In this document: positions 34,001-45,400 of the stretch, one piece after another | Numbering within the stretch: position 1 is the stretch's first letter | Layout: each line of letters begins with the position of its first letter | Assembly (NCBI RefSeq): GCF_905147365.1 | Contig: NC_056425.1 | Location: forward strand, 3,045,501 to 3,109,500 | Direction: 5' to 3' | Origin: Aricia agestis | Taxonomy: Eukaryota > Arthropoda > Insecta > Lepidoptera > Lycaenidae | DNA length: 64,000 nt | Notes under the pieces: generated by a model | Databases searched by the model: none | What the model saw: the letters and a program-made list of their open reading frames with translations, nothing else | What the model was told of the DNA's origin: nothing | Program-made: the position numbers and the translations under genes

Positions 34001-35435
34001 TAGTAGATAAGCGCCACTAACCTACATTTTCTGTCAAACTCTTTGGTAGTAAGACTGCCTAGTTCGAGTACCTACTTATATTTTCTTTAATTATGTGCAA
34101 ATAAAGAGTATTCTATTCCATGTTCCCCAGGACGCGCTAGTATTCGCGGGTCGGGAGCTGGAACTGCAGTTCCGCATGTCGCGACCGCTCGCCGACTTCA
34201 TGGCGACGCTGCACAAGAACGGCGTGGACGAGAAGCGGCTGTCGAAGCTGGTGCAGCAGAGCGTCCAGGACGATATCGTGTCCTTCTATATTACGTTCCC
34301 GGAGGAGGGTGAGTTGCTAGAAGATGGTTGTACACAGACATAGATCAAGATAGATACCACATGTCCTTCCATTTGTATGAAAACGAGCGTCCCACTTTTT
34401 TCTTACCTACTGTGACATACCGATGATCAGAAACGTGTCCATTATCTAGGCTAACGTTTCTATTCGAATTTCTACAGCTCAATACGACACTTTTAGGCAT
34501 TTAGGCATTTTCAAAATTCCGATTGACGTCCGATTCCGATAGCAGATTAAAGAACAGACTTTCGAAAGACGAGCATTGCTCGTCGTTTGGGAACGCGATA
34601 TGGCACGCGAAGTACACATAATATGCGGTATCTATGTTGATCTATGTCTGTGGTTGTAGGACGCGAGAACAGCAGTGGGGTGGTGGTATTGGACGCTAAG
34701 TTAGCAGCTCTTATCTACATCACTAGATGTAGAAAAGAGCTGCTTTTTCAATGGTCGTTTCTAGATCCTGGAAAGGAAAGTCGAACAGTGATTTTAGATG
34801 CGAGAATTGAGCCCCTGATGCTGACTATCTGAGAGTGTAAATTGGTAGACCGATAGAAGTCACAATTAGATTCCTAAACTTCTGCAATCAACAAAACGAC
34901 TAAATAATTCTATGCACCAAGTATAAACTCCACAGAGTGTATTTTATTAGTTACCTACGTTTAAATACACGAATAAACCTGTAGCCTCGCACTGCCCACT
35001 CTAACTTCACTAACTAGGACATTAGTTATCTAAGATATTACATCTATACGTCTTAAATTATAACTGCGAAAGTGTGTCTGTTTGTTACCTCTTCACACCA
35101 AAACCGCTGAACCGATTTTGCTAAAATTTCGTATGGGGCTACTTTAAGTCCCGGGAAAGGACATAGGATACTTTTAATCCCGAAAAAATGTACGTTTCCC
35201 GCGATACCGATGTACAAATTTTGTCGCAACGGAGTTGCGGGCGTCATGTAGTTGACAATTGACATTAATGATGATTATGTTAACGATATTACCCTCAGGT
35301 CAATACGGTCTGGACATCTACACTCGCGAGCGCGGCGGCCCCACGGCGGTGCACGTCAACGGTGGCACGGAGAAGGAGAAGCACCTGCTCACACACTGCT
35401 GCAAGTACCTCATCAACAGCAGCAAGCGGAACTGA
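28088..35435 (+). CDS. Hil: Hillarin / KY-type transglutaminase-like protein (5' end not found)
   Basis: Eleven exons: 28088-28204, 29003-29202, 29606-29828, 30135-30361, 30774-30992, 31521-31729, 32120-32250, 33006-33149, 33451-33564, 34131-34308, 35299-35435. All have AG/GT borders; phases agree and give 632 codons plus TGA. Residues 1-150 of this part are highly charged and probably coiled coil (KHREEENRRIRDE, QQERADLEKN). Residues 181-330 are a transglutaminase-like fold (IFRWITVKNL, KHGTESYHVLFKRLC, SYAGLHCVVIKGYSKSAGY, FRNSWNAVYVAGAWRF). The rest is the conserved C-terminal region of hillarin and kyphoscoliosis peptidase. Relatives act in the cortical and muscle cytoskeleton; an enzyme role is doubtful because the catalytic triad appears replaced (see findings). 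Exon 1 begins in phase 0 without a start codon, so N-terminal exons (a LIM domain in the fly protein) must lie upstream. Strongly GC-rich coding against AT-rich introns. Confidence 0.9.
28300..28378 (-). repeat. Dispersed ~80-base repeat
   Basis: CCCATCAATCCCCAAGCGGC to GACAATAGATTTTCAATTGT (read on minus). Near-match at 63284-63358 on the plus strand. In intron 1 of the hillarin-type gene. Confidence 0.6.
28552..28868 (-). repeat. (GTTT)n retroelement tail repeat
   Basis: Starts CTAATATTATTAAAAGCGGA, has GTTTGTTTGTTTGTTTG and CTACTGGTCCGATTTGAG, and ends in CTGGCGAAGCCGCGCGGAAA. Minus-orientation tail type. Confidence 0.6.
31203..31312. mobile_element. Palindromic MITE in hillarin intron 5
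   Basis: Arms GAGCTCTTAAATCCATTC and GAATGGATTTAAGAGCTC around ACGTCCTTAT/ATAAGGACGT. Confidence 0.75.
31768..31985 (-). repeat. 'GGGTTCCGTA' repeat fragment (CGGCCAAG family)
   Basis: TTTTAGGGTTCCGTACCCAA, GACCCTATTACTATAAGGCT, then AAGGGGGGGCTC near the end: the reverse complement of the distal part of the copy at 20.46 kb. In hillarin intron 6. Confidence 0.55.
32511..32767. mobile_element. Mariner-type foldback MITE, full copy
   Basis: CAAGGTGTAACAAAAATAAG to CTTATTTTTGTTACACCCTG with TA on both sides (32509-32510, 32768-32769). In hillarin intron 7. Same family as 13541-13805. Confidence 0.85.
33283..33393. mobile_element. 'CCTAGGCAG' MITE family, partial
   Basis: GTACCATCGAAGAAAGATTC, AAAGGCAGTTGACGGACCTA, then TGACATAGCCCGACC. 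The right arm is missing. In hillarin intron 8. Confidence 0.5.
34327..34657. mobile_element. Short TIR element in hillarin intron 10
   Basis: Ends GTTGTACACAGACATAGATC and GATCTATGTCTGTGGTTGTA, inner arms AAGATAGATACCAC / GCGGTATCTATGTT. About 330 bases, non-coding. It begins within 20 bases of the exon 10 donor. Confidence 0.7.
35040..35253 (-). repeat. RTE-like 3' tail repeat
   Basis: Minus orientation: AACTGCGAAAGTGTGTCTG at the left, GCAACGGAGTTGCGGGCGTC at the right. It ends about 45 bases before the last hillarin exon. Confidence 0.7.
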
Positions 35436-36306
35436 GGGTCTTAACGCCTCTAGTCCACCGACGCTGCGAAACGCGAAACAACTGTGAAACACTAATAGAG
35501 CGAGATGCAATATAATGCATTGTCGTGTGGCGGATGAGACAGTATATCGATTCGCCGCTGTTTCGCAGTTCGCAGAGTCGGTCGAATTAGCATCGCATCG
35601 TAATGTCATTTTTATTATGAACTTTGTCGCAGATATTAGCGATGCGATGCAAATTCGCAGTTAAGTGTGGGAGCCCTTAATCATTTCTCATCGTAAACAC
35701 GTATACGGAGATTTGGGTAGGTTCTGAAATATAAACCAGTTTACTGGTCAGTGCTCGTGACTTCAGGAATGATTCCTTTGAAATAAACTACAGGCCAGAC
35801 TATAGTTAGTACTTACATTGACGTATATGAGTTTGTTGGGATGTTATCATCAAATCATGACATCAAAGCGATACGATGCTACTTCCATAGAACTGACTTT
35901 ATAAAAGCGATTTAGAGCGGGCTCGCCCTAAGTCAAACTTGTCTCAACAGTACAATATGGTGGTACACAAGCACAATAATATGGTGTCTGATACATGAAG
36001 TCACATGCACTCACCAGTATACTGGGTTATGTTTCGGAACATACGCTTAGTATGGCGTCGAAGTAGTTACTATTGTTGGCCGCTAGGGGCGCTGTTTCGA
36101 TTCCTTACACTTAATTATTATTTAAATAGTTTACGTCGTTACGGTGAGGTGAAAAAAGTGACCTCAGCCTCGGTCCTGAGCCGAAAATCGGTAAAGCGGT
36201 TATAGAGAACTTCTTAAGAACTCTTTTGAGCGCTACGCGATCTTAAAGTCGTACGCGACAAATGAAATGCAATATGATTCTGCAGTCATAGCGATAAACT
36301 AGTATA

Positions 36307-36312
36307 AATAAA
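36307..36312 (+). promoter_or_regulatory. Possible polyadenylation signal (hillarin gene)
   Basis: AATAAA about 870 bases after the stop; other AATAAA-like sites occur earlier (for example at 35780). The choice is uncertain. Confidence 0.3.
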
Positions 36313-36588
36313 AGAAAGTGTATTTTAAATCGTTTTATTTATACTTAATATACAATATAATTTCTAGATATACAGATATTGAAGAGTATTTTATAGATCT
36401 ACGAGAGATTTTATAACTAAAACTTAGGCTAGTCTCTATGTAAGGCTGATTTTAGTTTCACACTGACTATTGGCGATGATACCGAAAGTTATGACATATC
36501 AGCGCGGACCGCTACGCGTAATACAAAAACGCTTCCTATAATTTCATACATCTCGGGCCATACGCGCTGACGGTCATCGTGACACTAA

Positions 36589-36842
36589 GGCTAAAAACAG
36601 GAACCGCATATCAACTACAAGTCAACCGCAAATGCAGTTCAAGTGCAGTTATAATGCAGTAACGCCTGCAATAGATTATTATAGAACTTCGGTAGATGAT
36701 GGCAATAGCTACTGCACGCCGACTGCAATTAAACTGCAATCGGACTGCGCGTTTGGCTTACAGTTCCATTTCAGTTGTGTCAACTGCATTAAAACTGCAA
36801 TTTGAGGTTTAATTGCAGTTGAAATGCGATATGTTTAGAGCC
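36589..36842. mobile_element. TGCA-rich PIF/Harbinger-like MITE, second copy
   Basis: GGCTAAAAACAGGAACCGCA to ATATGTTTAGAGCC with interior AATGCAGTTCAAGTGCAGTT. Flanked by TAA at 36586-36588 and 36843-36845. Confidence 0.7.
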
Positions 36843-37229
36843 TAAAATCAGCCTAAAACACATCCGTCCGTTGAGATATTGTTGTAAATTAACAATTTAG
36901 GTTGTGCTAAAGCAATTTAATTGCGTTATTGTTAAGTAGTTGCTAAGATTAGTGATAAATGCATGTTTTGTTGTCTAACGTATGTTTATAATTATTGAGA
37001 ACGAGCATCAGTTATACTGAAACGGCGACGCGATGCTGTTGTTTAAAGTAGCAATTCAAAATTAAACTTTATTTGCAACATAATAAGTTACATTTTTCAA
37101 ACGTGGCGCGCAAAAAACGCGGCTCGGTACAGCTCATAGTAAAAAAAGTAAAACGTAGTAGCTCCCAAATGCAGAGCCGCATCACCTTTTGTTTAGATGT
37201 GAACTGATGCTAATAAAATAATAACTATC

Positions 37230-37330
37230 AGAGTGAATCTTAGGCAGATTGAGGGCTTGTGTAATTTAGTCGAGTAATGTCAAGTCAGCCAACTACGACT
37301 AACGACTTGACATAACCCGACCAAAAAAGG
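37230..37330. mobile_element. 'CCTAGGCAG' MITE family, degenerate
   Basis: TTAGGCAGATTGAGGGC, AATTTAGTCGAGTAATGTCA, GACTTGACATAACCCGACCA. Confidence 0.45.
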
Positions 37331-37358
37331 TTCGTTATTGAATGTTTTGTAGTCTAAA

Positions 37359-37484
37359 GGCCTGTTTCACCAATTCCTGATACGTGCCGGCTATCCCTGA
37401 CTTAACTTGACAGATAGAGTATGGAGCATCTGTCAAATAAGTTGTAGATAGCCTATCCGGCACCCAGGAAGTGGTGAAACAGGC
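37359..37484. mobile_element. Palindromic MITE 'GGCCTGTTTCACCA'
   Basis: Ends GGCCTGTTTCACCA and GTGGTGAAACAGGCC, inner pair GTGCCGGCTATC / GATAGCCTATCCGGCAC. A half-like relative (GGGCCTGTTTCAGCA) begins near 33596. Confidence 0.8.
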
Positions 37485-38221
37485 CCTGAATCTGGTGTCT
37501 ACTAATATAAGTGCATTGAACATAGCAGAATATTATATTATAATATGTAACATAGTAGCAGCGAGAAGAAAATATTATAAGCATACTTATTAAATGCAAA
37601 TTTTGTACAGCATTTTGAAATACGTTGCAGATATTGCATTTTAATCATTGCATAAAATGTATAAGATTCAACCGCATTGCACTGCATTTTAAATAAACTA
37701 ATTTATTAATATCATAACGGTACCATATTCATTTTGTTACTTATATTTTTCAGTCGAAAGCATACATATAAAATAGTTACTCACTTACGCTTAATCAGTA
37801 TAATTTATTAATATAAACATAATATTATAAGCATAATTAAGTAATAATTTTGTCTTTAATATACACAATATGTAATTTTTTATAAAATATATACCATGTT
37901 ATTTTCTAGAAACGTCGTTATATTAACCGACATTCAAACAAGGAGGAGGTTATTTTACAAACTATTAAGTCTTTTATTTGAGCACCTAAAAGTTTTGGAC
38001 GGCAATTGTATAGATTATTCAATACTAACTTAAAATTATTCTCATATATAGCTGCCTCGTATCACAAATAATTTTCAACCTACATAATTCTCATAATAGT
38101 TAAGGCAAAATATTGTCACCTAGTCAACATTATACTTGTCAACAAGTAAATTTTTTTTTCAAGAAAAGAAATCTAAAGTATTGTCTAATTAATAAGAGAG
38201 GAATTATAACTAGGGTGAACA

Positions 38222-38385
38222 TGACTAGTCATTGGACAGAGCACAAAAACACTATATTTATTAAGGTTGATTTAAAAATTACCTGTTTTTCTTAAAAATC
38301 AGGCGTTCTATTACTTTAAAAACAGACAGTTTTTAAAGCAACCTTAATAAATATTGTGTTTTTATGCCCTGTCCAATGACTAGTA
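38222..38385. mobile_element. Palindromic MITE 'TGACTAGTCATTGGACAG'
   Basis: TGACTAGTCATTGGACAG and CTGTCCAATGACTAGTA, inner arms AACACTATATTTATTAAGGT / ACCTTAATAAATATTGTG. Confidence 0.75.
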
Positions 38386-38662
38386 GGTACTGTCCAAAGT
38401 ACTAGTCATTTACTATTATGGCCAAAAATGTTTTCTTGATTATTACGCTATTAGATGATTTGACGAGTCGTATTTGTAACTGACGATCGGGGGCTCTATT
38501 AACATGCCTCGAATATTGCTTCCATCCAGTAGCGGCGTTAGGGTGGGACGGATAAAAAGGGGCGCTGAAGGCAAACAAAAGGGCAATTTTCAACACTCCC
38601 AGCACCCTGGGCGCCGAAGAAATCTCGCCCAGGGCGCTGGTAGTGCTAAAACCGGTACAGAG

Positions 38663-38818
38663 GCCTTACTCCCGAAACTGATATCGATTTCGATTTCAAC
38701 GGTTTTTGACACTTTAGACATCTAAAATAGCGCTATTTTAGATGTCTAAAGCATGTCTAAAGTGTTAAAAACCGTTGAAATCGAAAATCGAAATCGATAT
38801 CAGTTTCGGGAGTAAGGC
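38663..38818. mobile_element. Near-perfect foldback element
   Basis: GCCTTACTCCCGAAACTGAT and ATCAGTTTCGGGAGTAAGGC, continuing as an almost uninterrupted palindrome through ATCGATTTCGATTTCAACGG to a centre at AATAGCGCTATT. The high arm identity suggests recent origin. Confidence 0.85.
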
Positions 38819-39020
38819 ACCTGCTTCCATCGTCAGCTGACATTGCGGTCAAGAGAATAAGGCAACTGATCACCAACTACTAATAAGACTCATCTGAACA
38901 ACCAGGAGCCTTTTGAGACGTAAAAATCGTCTGATCGACCAACAGTGTATTTTAAGACGTATAAATATGGAAAATTACATTTTAACTTAATTACCAAATT
39001 TAGACTTGATTAGACCTAAT

Positions 39021-39170
39021 GCCGGGTTTACACGGGTGGCTATAATAGCCGCACGGCGAGAATCGATTGTCTAAATGGCAATATGCCGCATGCCGAATTG
39101 CCATTTAGACAGCCGATATTCGCCGTGCGGCGTAAATCGTACGGCTACAGTCACCCGTGCAAACCCCGCA
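39021..39170. mobile_element. Palindromic MITE 'GCCGGGTTTACACGGGTG'
   Basis: Left GCCGGGTTTACACGGGTGGC, right CACCCGTGCAAACCCCGC; the inner arms TAAATGGCAAT / ATTGCCATTTA close the hairpin. Confidence 0.75.
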
Positions 39171-39272
39171 TAAGATCTACTGATTACTAACGAAACCCTG
39201 TGCATTGTGCGATCTACCAAGTGCTTGAAAACTTAAATGAATCAGCATAGTTTAGTACGCAATCATGTATTT

Positions 39273-39278
39273 TTTATT
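39273..39278 (-). promoter_or_regulatory. Polyadenylation signal (Dah-like gene)
   Basis: AATAAA on the minus strand about 210 bases past the stop codon. Confidence 0.45.
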
Positions 39279-39348
39279 GACCAGTCTTAGTAGTCAGTCT
39301 GGTCTAATTATTTTAAATATTTTTTGCCTGGCCACGATCGGCTGGACT

Positions 39349-39460
39349 CGCGATCGACCGGTTGGCCACCCCTGTAATATACACGAACGATCTTAAAGTT
39401 TAGGGTTTCGCGATCGACCGGTTGGCCACACCTGTACACGAACGATCTTAAAGTTTAGCG
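39349..39460 (-). repeat. Tandem duplication in Dah-like 3' UTR
   Basis: Two adjacent copies of a unit with CGCGATCGACCGGTTGGCCA, CCTGTA and CACGAACGATCTTAAAGTTT. The first has an extra ATATA. They lie just after the stop codon, in the presumed 3' UTR. Confidence 0.85.
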
Positions 39461-39486
39461 CGGCCTACGTGTACTAAGCAGGTGTT

Positions 39487-42400
39487 TTAAGCGTTGAGCG
39501 TGGCGCGCTGCTCGACGCCGCGTATGAGGGTGCCCAGCAGGCCCTCCATCTCGCTCGCCGTCTCCCGCAGCTGCGTGTTGTCGAAACACGACTCTGAAAT
39601 ACAATATTAATGACAAATGACAACATATTTTCATCTCCATAATTAATATAAAAAAAACTATTCCCAAATTGGGTGAAACACTTTTAGAGCTATCCCCATA
39701 AAAAATAAAATAAAATATATATTTTTTTATGTAATGAGCCCGTGGTATTTCTCGGTCGAGCCGGCCCATTCGTAGGAAACATTTTCAGAATGATGAATGA
39801 AAATACTGCTTAAGATTTAGGAACTGCCTAACTGGCAAAATAATCTTGCATAGGGCACTGAAACTTATAATTTTAGTACCTAACAAAGGTTGGTAGATAG
39901 CTAGCTAATTTTCGTATTTAAAATTACATCAAAATATGATTCATGGAGCTGACCCATCACATTTGACGATGGTTTGACATTCATTGTATTATAAGATAGA
40001 GACTGCATTGAAGCAATATTGAAAGTGTATCAGGTTAGTTCAGGTTTTCAGGTTAGCTTAGATTATTTTATCCTTTAGAGCAGGGGTTCTCAAACTTTCG
40101 GCTCCACAAACCCCTGTTAAATTTCCAGGTGACAGCGAACCCCTTACTTATATTGAAATCCCCCCCCCTCCCTCTCCTTTAGGAAGGGAATTCGCGTGAG
40201 AATTCGAAATACTCTGCCTGTCTAACTGCCCAAAAATCTATCAAAGACATCTTTTTGAAATCAGCTTGAAGAGTTTCATTAACGGACATATCTAATAATG
40301 ACTCCTGTTGCCACCATTACGTAAATCTTGTCGCGAACCCCCTGCCGTCGAATGGCGAACCCCACTTTGAGAAACCCTGCTTTAGAGGCCAAAAATGAAA
40401 CATTTTCTTACCATCGATAGTGAAATTATGCGTCAATATCTGCTGCAGTCGGTCCAGCACGGTATCTAGATCAGCGTTCAACTCTCTTACTTTGTCGTTG
40501 GAGTTCTGTACGGAGCGGAAGTCTGCCAGAAACTTCTGCTCCGTAGCACTAATGCTCTGATTTGTGACGTCCATGCGGGATTTATTCTGCTTTGTCGTTT
40601 CAGAGTCTGTGATAAGGAAATGGAGTAAATATAAAATATAAAACAATGAGATAACCACATTAGTTACACAATATATATTTAATTAGCTATCTATAATAAT
40701 ATTTAAAATGCGAAACTGTGTCTGTCTGCCTATTCTCTACGTTGAACTGATTTTGATAACATTTTACGGATGTATCCCAGGAAATGTAAGGTTCCCTACA
40801 TTTTCGACACAATAAGTTGAGGGCATCATCTAGTTTATTCAATTGAGTTTGATTAACAATACATTGCAGTTGGTCTGATGTAGTAATCTACCTCTCATAA
40901 GGGAAAACTTAACATAACTTTACAAATAAACTCACCATGATACCAATTGCTCATGTCATTCATTGACACCGTAGCAATGGTGTCCGAAGCATGTACCACC
41001 ACTGGCTTCAATGCATCGCCAGATACAGTCAGCAGATTATCCGGCTTGGACACCACTGAGAAGTTTCCGGAGTCCATGCTCAACACTCGGGGCTGGTTGG
41101 ACTCCGTCACCTTGCTCTGTTTATCATCAACTGGTATGGGGCTAAAGAGATCAAATGCTTGAGGCCGTTCCTTGTCAGATTTCGTGTTTTGTGGAATGTT
41201 TTCTACATTGTTTAATATATTGTCCTGGAATTAAAAGTTCATTTACAGTTGTTGCATCTTGAAAATATTACTATGAGTTTCTTAATATAATAAGTGAAAT
41301 TACGCGACGAGTCGCGTAATCGCGTCAGAACTATGTAACGTAGAATTCAAGGGCCAATTCCAGAATTTTGTTATTTACAAGAATTTGTACTTTTATATAT
41401 TTTCTTTTGATATGAATATTGTAGGGTTAGTGTGACCACAGCAGAAATGCGAAAGAATAAAAACTAACTCGTTAAGTCAGTCTGTCTCCGTTTTTTTTTT
41501 TCCTTGTATTCAATCTACATTCAGATTTCAGTCGCCAGACTATGATTAGATGTTTTTAATGATTGAATGGCGAGGATCTGAAGCCAGGGCCCCCGCTACC
41601 ATATGTGCAATACACGCGGGCGCCATCCTCTAGGGACGCCAAATTACCACCTTTAGGGGCGTCAAACCAAAGTCCCAAAAAAAATTGCCTAAAGGGGCGC
41701 CAAAATCCTTTTTTTTTTTCAGACAGGCGCCAGTACCCCTTACGGGGGCCCTGTCTGAAGCCAGTGCTTCATACTCTAATCAGTTAAAGTAAGTGGTTTC
41801 TTTTCAGTTAAGTAGTCTATCTCCATAGAATTCTTTTTATAGTAGCCATGGTGAGCAAAATATAAAATACCTTTAACGTCTTAAGCCTACTGATCTGTGT
41901 GGACACTTGATTATAGTGTGCATCAACTTTCTCCTTCAATGCACCATCACTGTCTTTCGATAAGGCCTGCAGTTGTTGCGACAGTTCTTTAAGCGCCCTG
42001 AAAAACAACACAAAATGACAAATTATTATATACAACCTGAGTGGCAATTTCACAAGTTATATAACTAGTTCTTTCTCTATATTTAGGGTATGTTTCGACC
42101 GGAGCTTAGCTAAGGATTCATCCATTTAGTATGTCACAAGTCACAACCCACACCTAAAGTGGGGGAGGGGGTCGAAGAAGTGTGACAAGGAGGCAAGTGT
42201 GGGAGATGGAGGGGTGGATTTTCTATTTCTACTTTTGCGATCTATTGTCACGTAAACGTAATATTAAGTGGAATAAAAGGATAAAAATTCGAAAACTTTT
42301 GATTTCACACTGTCTGAAGAAAATCATGAAAATCGTGTGACATACTTTATGGATGGTCCCTAAGCAGCATTATGTTAAATGTTTCTTTATTAGCATTTAT

Positions 42401-45400
42401 CTTGCTCAAAACAGATCATAGGTTAAGTGCAGCTTAGGTTGAGTTCAGCTTAGCTTATGAACTGGTATAAACAAAATACCACAACTACACCAACTGCTTC
42501 TAAGTACAATCTAGATTTAAAATATTGGTGTATTAAAATTTAAAGTAGTTCTAAAAGAATGTTTCATCAAAGAAATTTATTCATATGCAGATGGCGAACC
42601 TTCGTAATTTGGTCGCGTTTTGTCAAAACTATCAGATTGATCATGTGGGATATACGTGGGAGAGCCATGCTTCGGCACGAATGGGCCGGCTCGACCGAAG
42701 AAATACCACGTTCTCACAGAAAGCCGGCGTGAAACAGCGCTTGCGCCCAATCCCCTACCCTATTCCTTTCCCTACCCTACCCTCCGCTATTACCCTGTTC
42801 CCTCTTAAAAGGCCGGCAACGCACTTCCAGCTCTTCTGATGCTGCGAGTGTCCATGTGCGACGCAAGTTGCTTTTCATCAGGTGACCCATTTGCTTGTTT
42901 GACCCCTTATTTCATAAAAAAAAACATGAACTATTGCATACTATAATCCAGACAGCTCGATAATTCGAAAAGGGTCGAGTTTTTGCTTCTCTGGATTAAC
43001 GAGGCCCTACTGTAATTCAACCAAATGATGTTGGTCTTTCAACTGCCTTTGAATTAATTTCCTCAATGGTACAACTACTCACTTATTTTGATTTTCCAGT
43101 TGAGTGATTATATCCTGTAGTGTACTGGCAGGATTATTTGCATTATTCCCCGAGGCCTTACCAACTGTAGATGTGAACATTGCAGGTTTGTTCGTCTTTT
43201 TGTCTGTCTGTTTGTCATTTGATTTGTTTTTTCGACAGGTCTTTTTCTTTTTCGTTTTCGTACAGAAGAAAAATCTCTTTACATTTTTCATAAAGCTAAG
43301 GCATTCAATGGGTTTAACCTGAAAAGTAATGTAACATAATGTCTTATTGTATATCAGTTATAAGTATGTTGCTGAGGTACATTATAAGTATATGTTGTTA
43401 TATATACTTTAAATAATATACTTAATAAAAAAATAAGATTTTTGATGAGACTTATAAACTATCAAACTTCATGGCTTAATTTTCATTAAGTCAAGCTTAC
43501 ACTTAGATAAAAACATACTTAGCATGTTTAAAAGTAATGTAACATGTTTAAAAGAGAATTTTGTATTTTTTGTATCTTTTATACATAATATAGGTTATAT
43601 TGTTTGCTTACCTCTCCATCAATAATTTCATGTACAACATGAGTCTTCTTATGTCCAACTAAATTCGACAATTCCTTATCATACAAGTAGCAGTTCTCAC
43701 AGAGAAACACATCACACTTAGAGCATTTGAACTTCAGCATCTGAAAATTTTAAAATCGACATTAGCTAAATCAAAAACTTTGAATATAACTTATTTCTTA
43801 ATAAGTACAAGTAAAATATACCCAAGGCCAATAATGGTTCCCTTCTATGTGCCTAGAAAAACCACCCTATTTGGTTTCATTCCTGTTTTGGAAAAATAGA
43901 CAAAGTGACTGACTAACAAGTCTGAAGTCCATCAAATATTTCATAAATCTATCAGTGTTTCTGTTTTATTGCATTAATTCTACAATGTCTTGCTAAGTAA
44001 GCTGACATGCCTAAGGCTGCCTTCACACTAAGTCGCGAGTAGTGCGGCAGCCGCGCGACTGCTATACTAAAACGAGCCGCGTGGCTTAATGAGAAGGCAG
44101 TCTAAGTCTGATATTTCATATTCATTAAAAAAAAAAGTTATCACCTGAGCAATAGGTAATCCACACTCTCCACACAGCACACAGAGCACCGGATTCTCCT
44201 TGCTGCTCCTGCTGTGCTGTACCCTGTGTAACAGAGCCAGCCAGCGTGTGCTGGCACAGCCGTGCACGCCCCACTCCGCTACACACTGTGTACTGACACC
44301 TAACATGCCTGCACTCTGCGAGTAAAAGGAAATATTAATCAACTAGATGATGCCTGCAACCCCGTTGCGCCAAAATTCTTTATAGCGCGGGAACCGTACA
44401 TTTTTCCGGGATAAAAAGTATCCTATGTCCTTTCCCCGGACCTAAAAGTATCTCCATGCCAAATTTTAGCAAAATCGGTTCAGCGGTTTTGGGCGTGAAG
44501 AGGTAACAGACAGACAGACACACTTTCGCATTTATAATATTAGTATGGAAGTATGGATGAAAGCATTAGTCAAAACATTTCTTAGTTCTTACATAAATAT
44601 TAAAAAACGAAAAATTATATTTAGTCCCACAAATCTAGGTGCAAGTGGATAAATTATAGAACTATCCAAATCACACACAAGAATCTACTCGGAAGTAACC
44701 ACTATGAAGAAAATTAAATAATAATATTCTACCTAAGAATGGTTTTTTGCACCTGTATATCAAATTTAATTGACAGCTCACTAAAATAAACAATTAAAAT
44801 AAACAATTTCCAAATTATTTAAAACCAATTTAAGCTTTTACCTTTTCAAAGCAGGAGTCGACATCAGTTTGCAGCTGGTCACATTTACATCCAAGATACT
44901 TGGGCAGAGCAGTCACATGGACCAGCAGAGCTGCCAGACGTTTGGGAGACACACAGCCGTTGTGGTCAGCTCCACAGTTTGCCAACGCCTGCCATTTATT
45001 GTTAATTGGTTCTTCGCTGAGCAGAATCAATAATGTCTTGGCTGCTAAAACTCTTATTGGTGATTTTCTTTCACTGAAAATGGTATTAAAAGATTACAAA
45101 AATATTTACAATTAATTGCAAATAAAATATACTAAAACATCCAATCAAAAGTCTGACAATATGATACAAATTTGTAAATGATTTTTCTTTTTAAGTAGAG
45201 ATTGCATTACCCTGATAATCAGAATAGTAAGTTATCTCAATAAATGCTACCCCCTGGCAAAATATTTAAAGTTATTTAAATAATATGAGCATAATGTATT
45301 CTTGAATAATATATGCTTAACATACCTGTCATAAATGTTCAATAGTAAATTAATTAACAGATCTACAGTCAAATCTACATCTCCGTCAAATAGTCCTTCT

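Noticed and set aside
40317..40658. 113-codon minus frame continuing past Dah-like exon 10
   Set aside because: It runs through the donor GTAAGA into the hAT MITE; only the part from 40606 to 40412 is exon.
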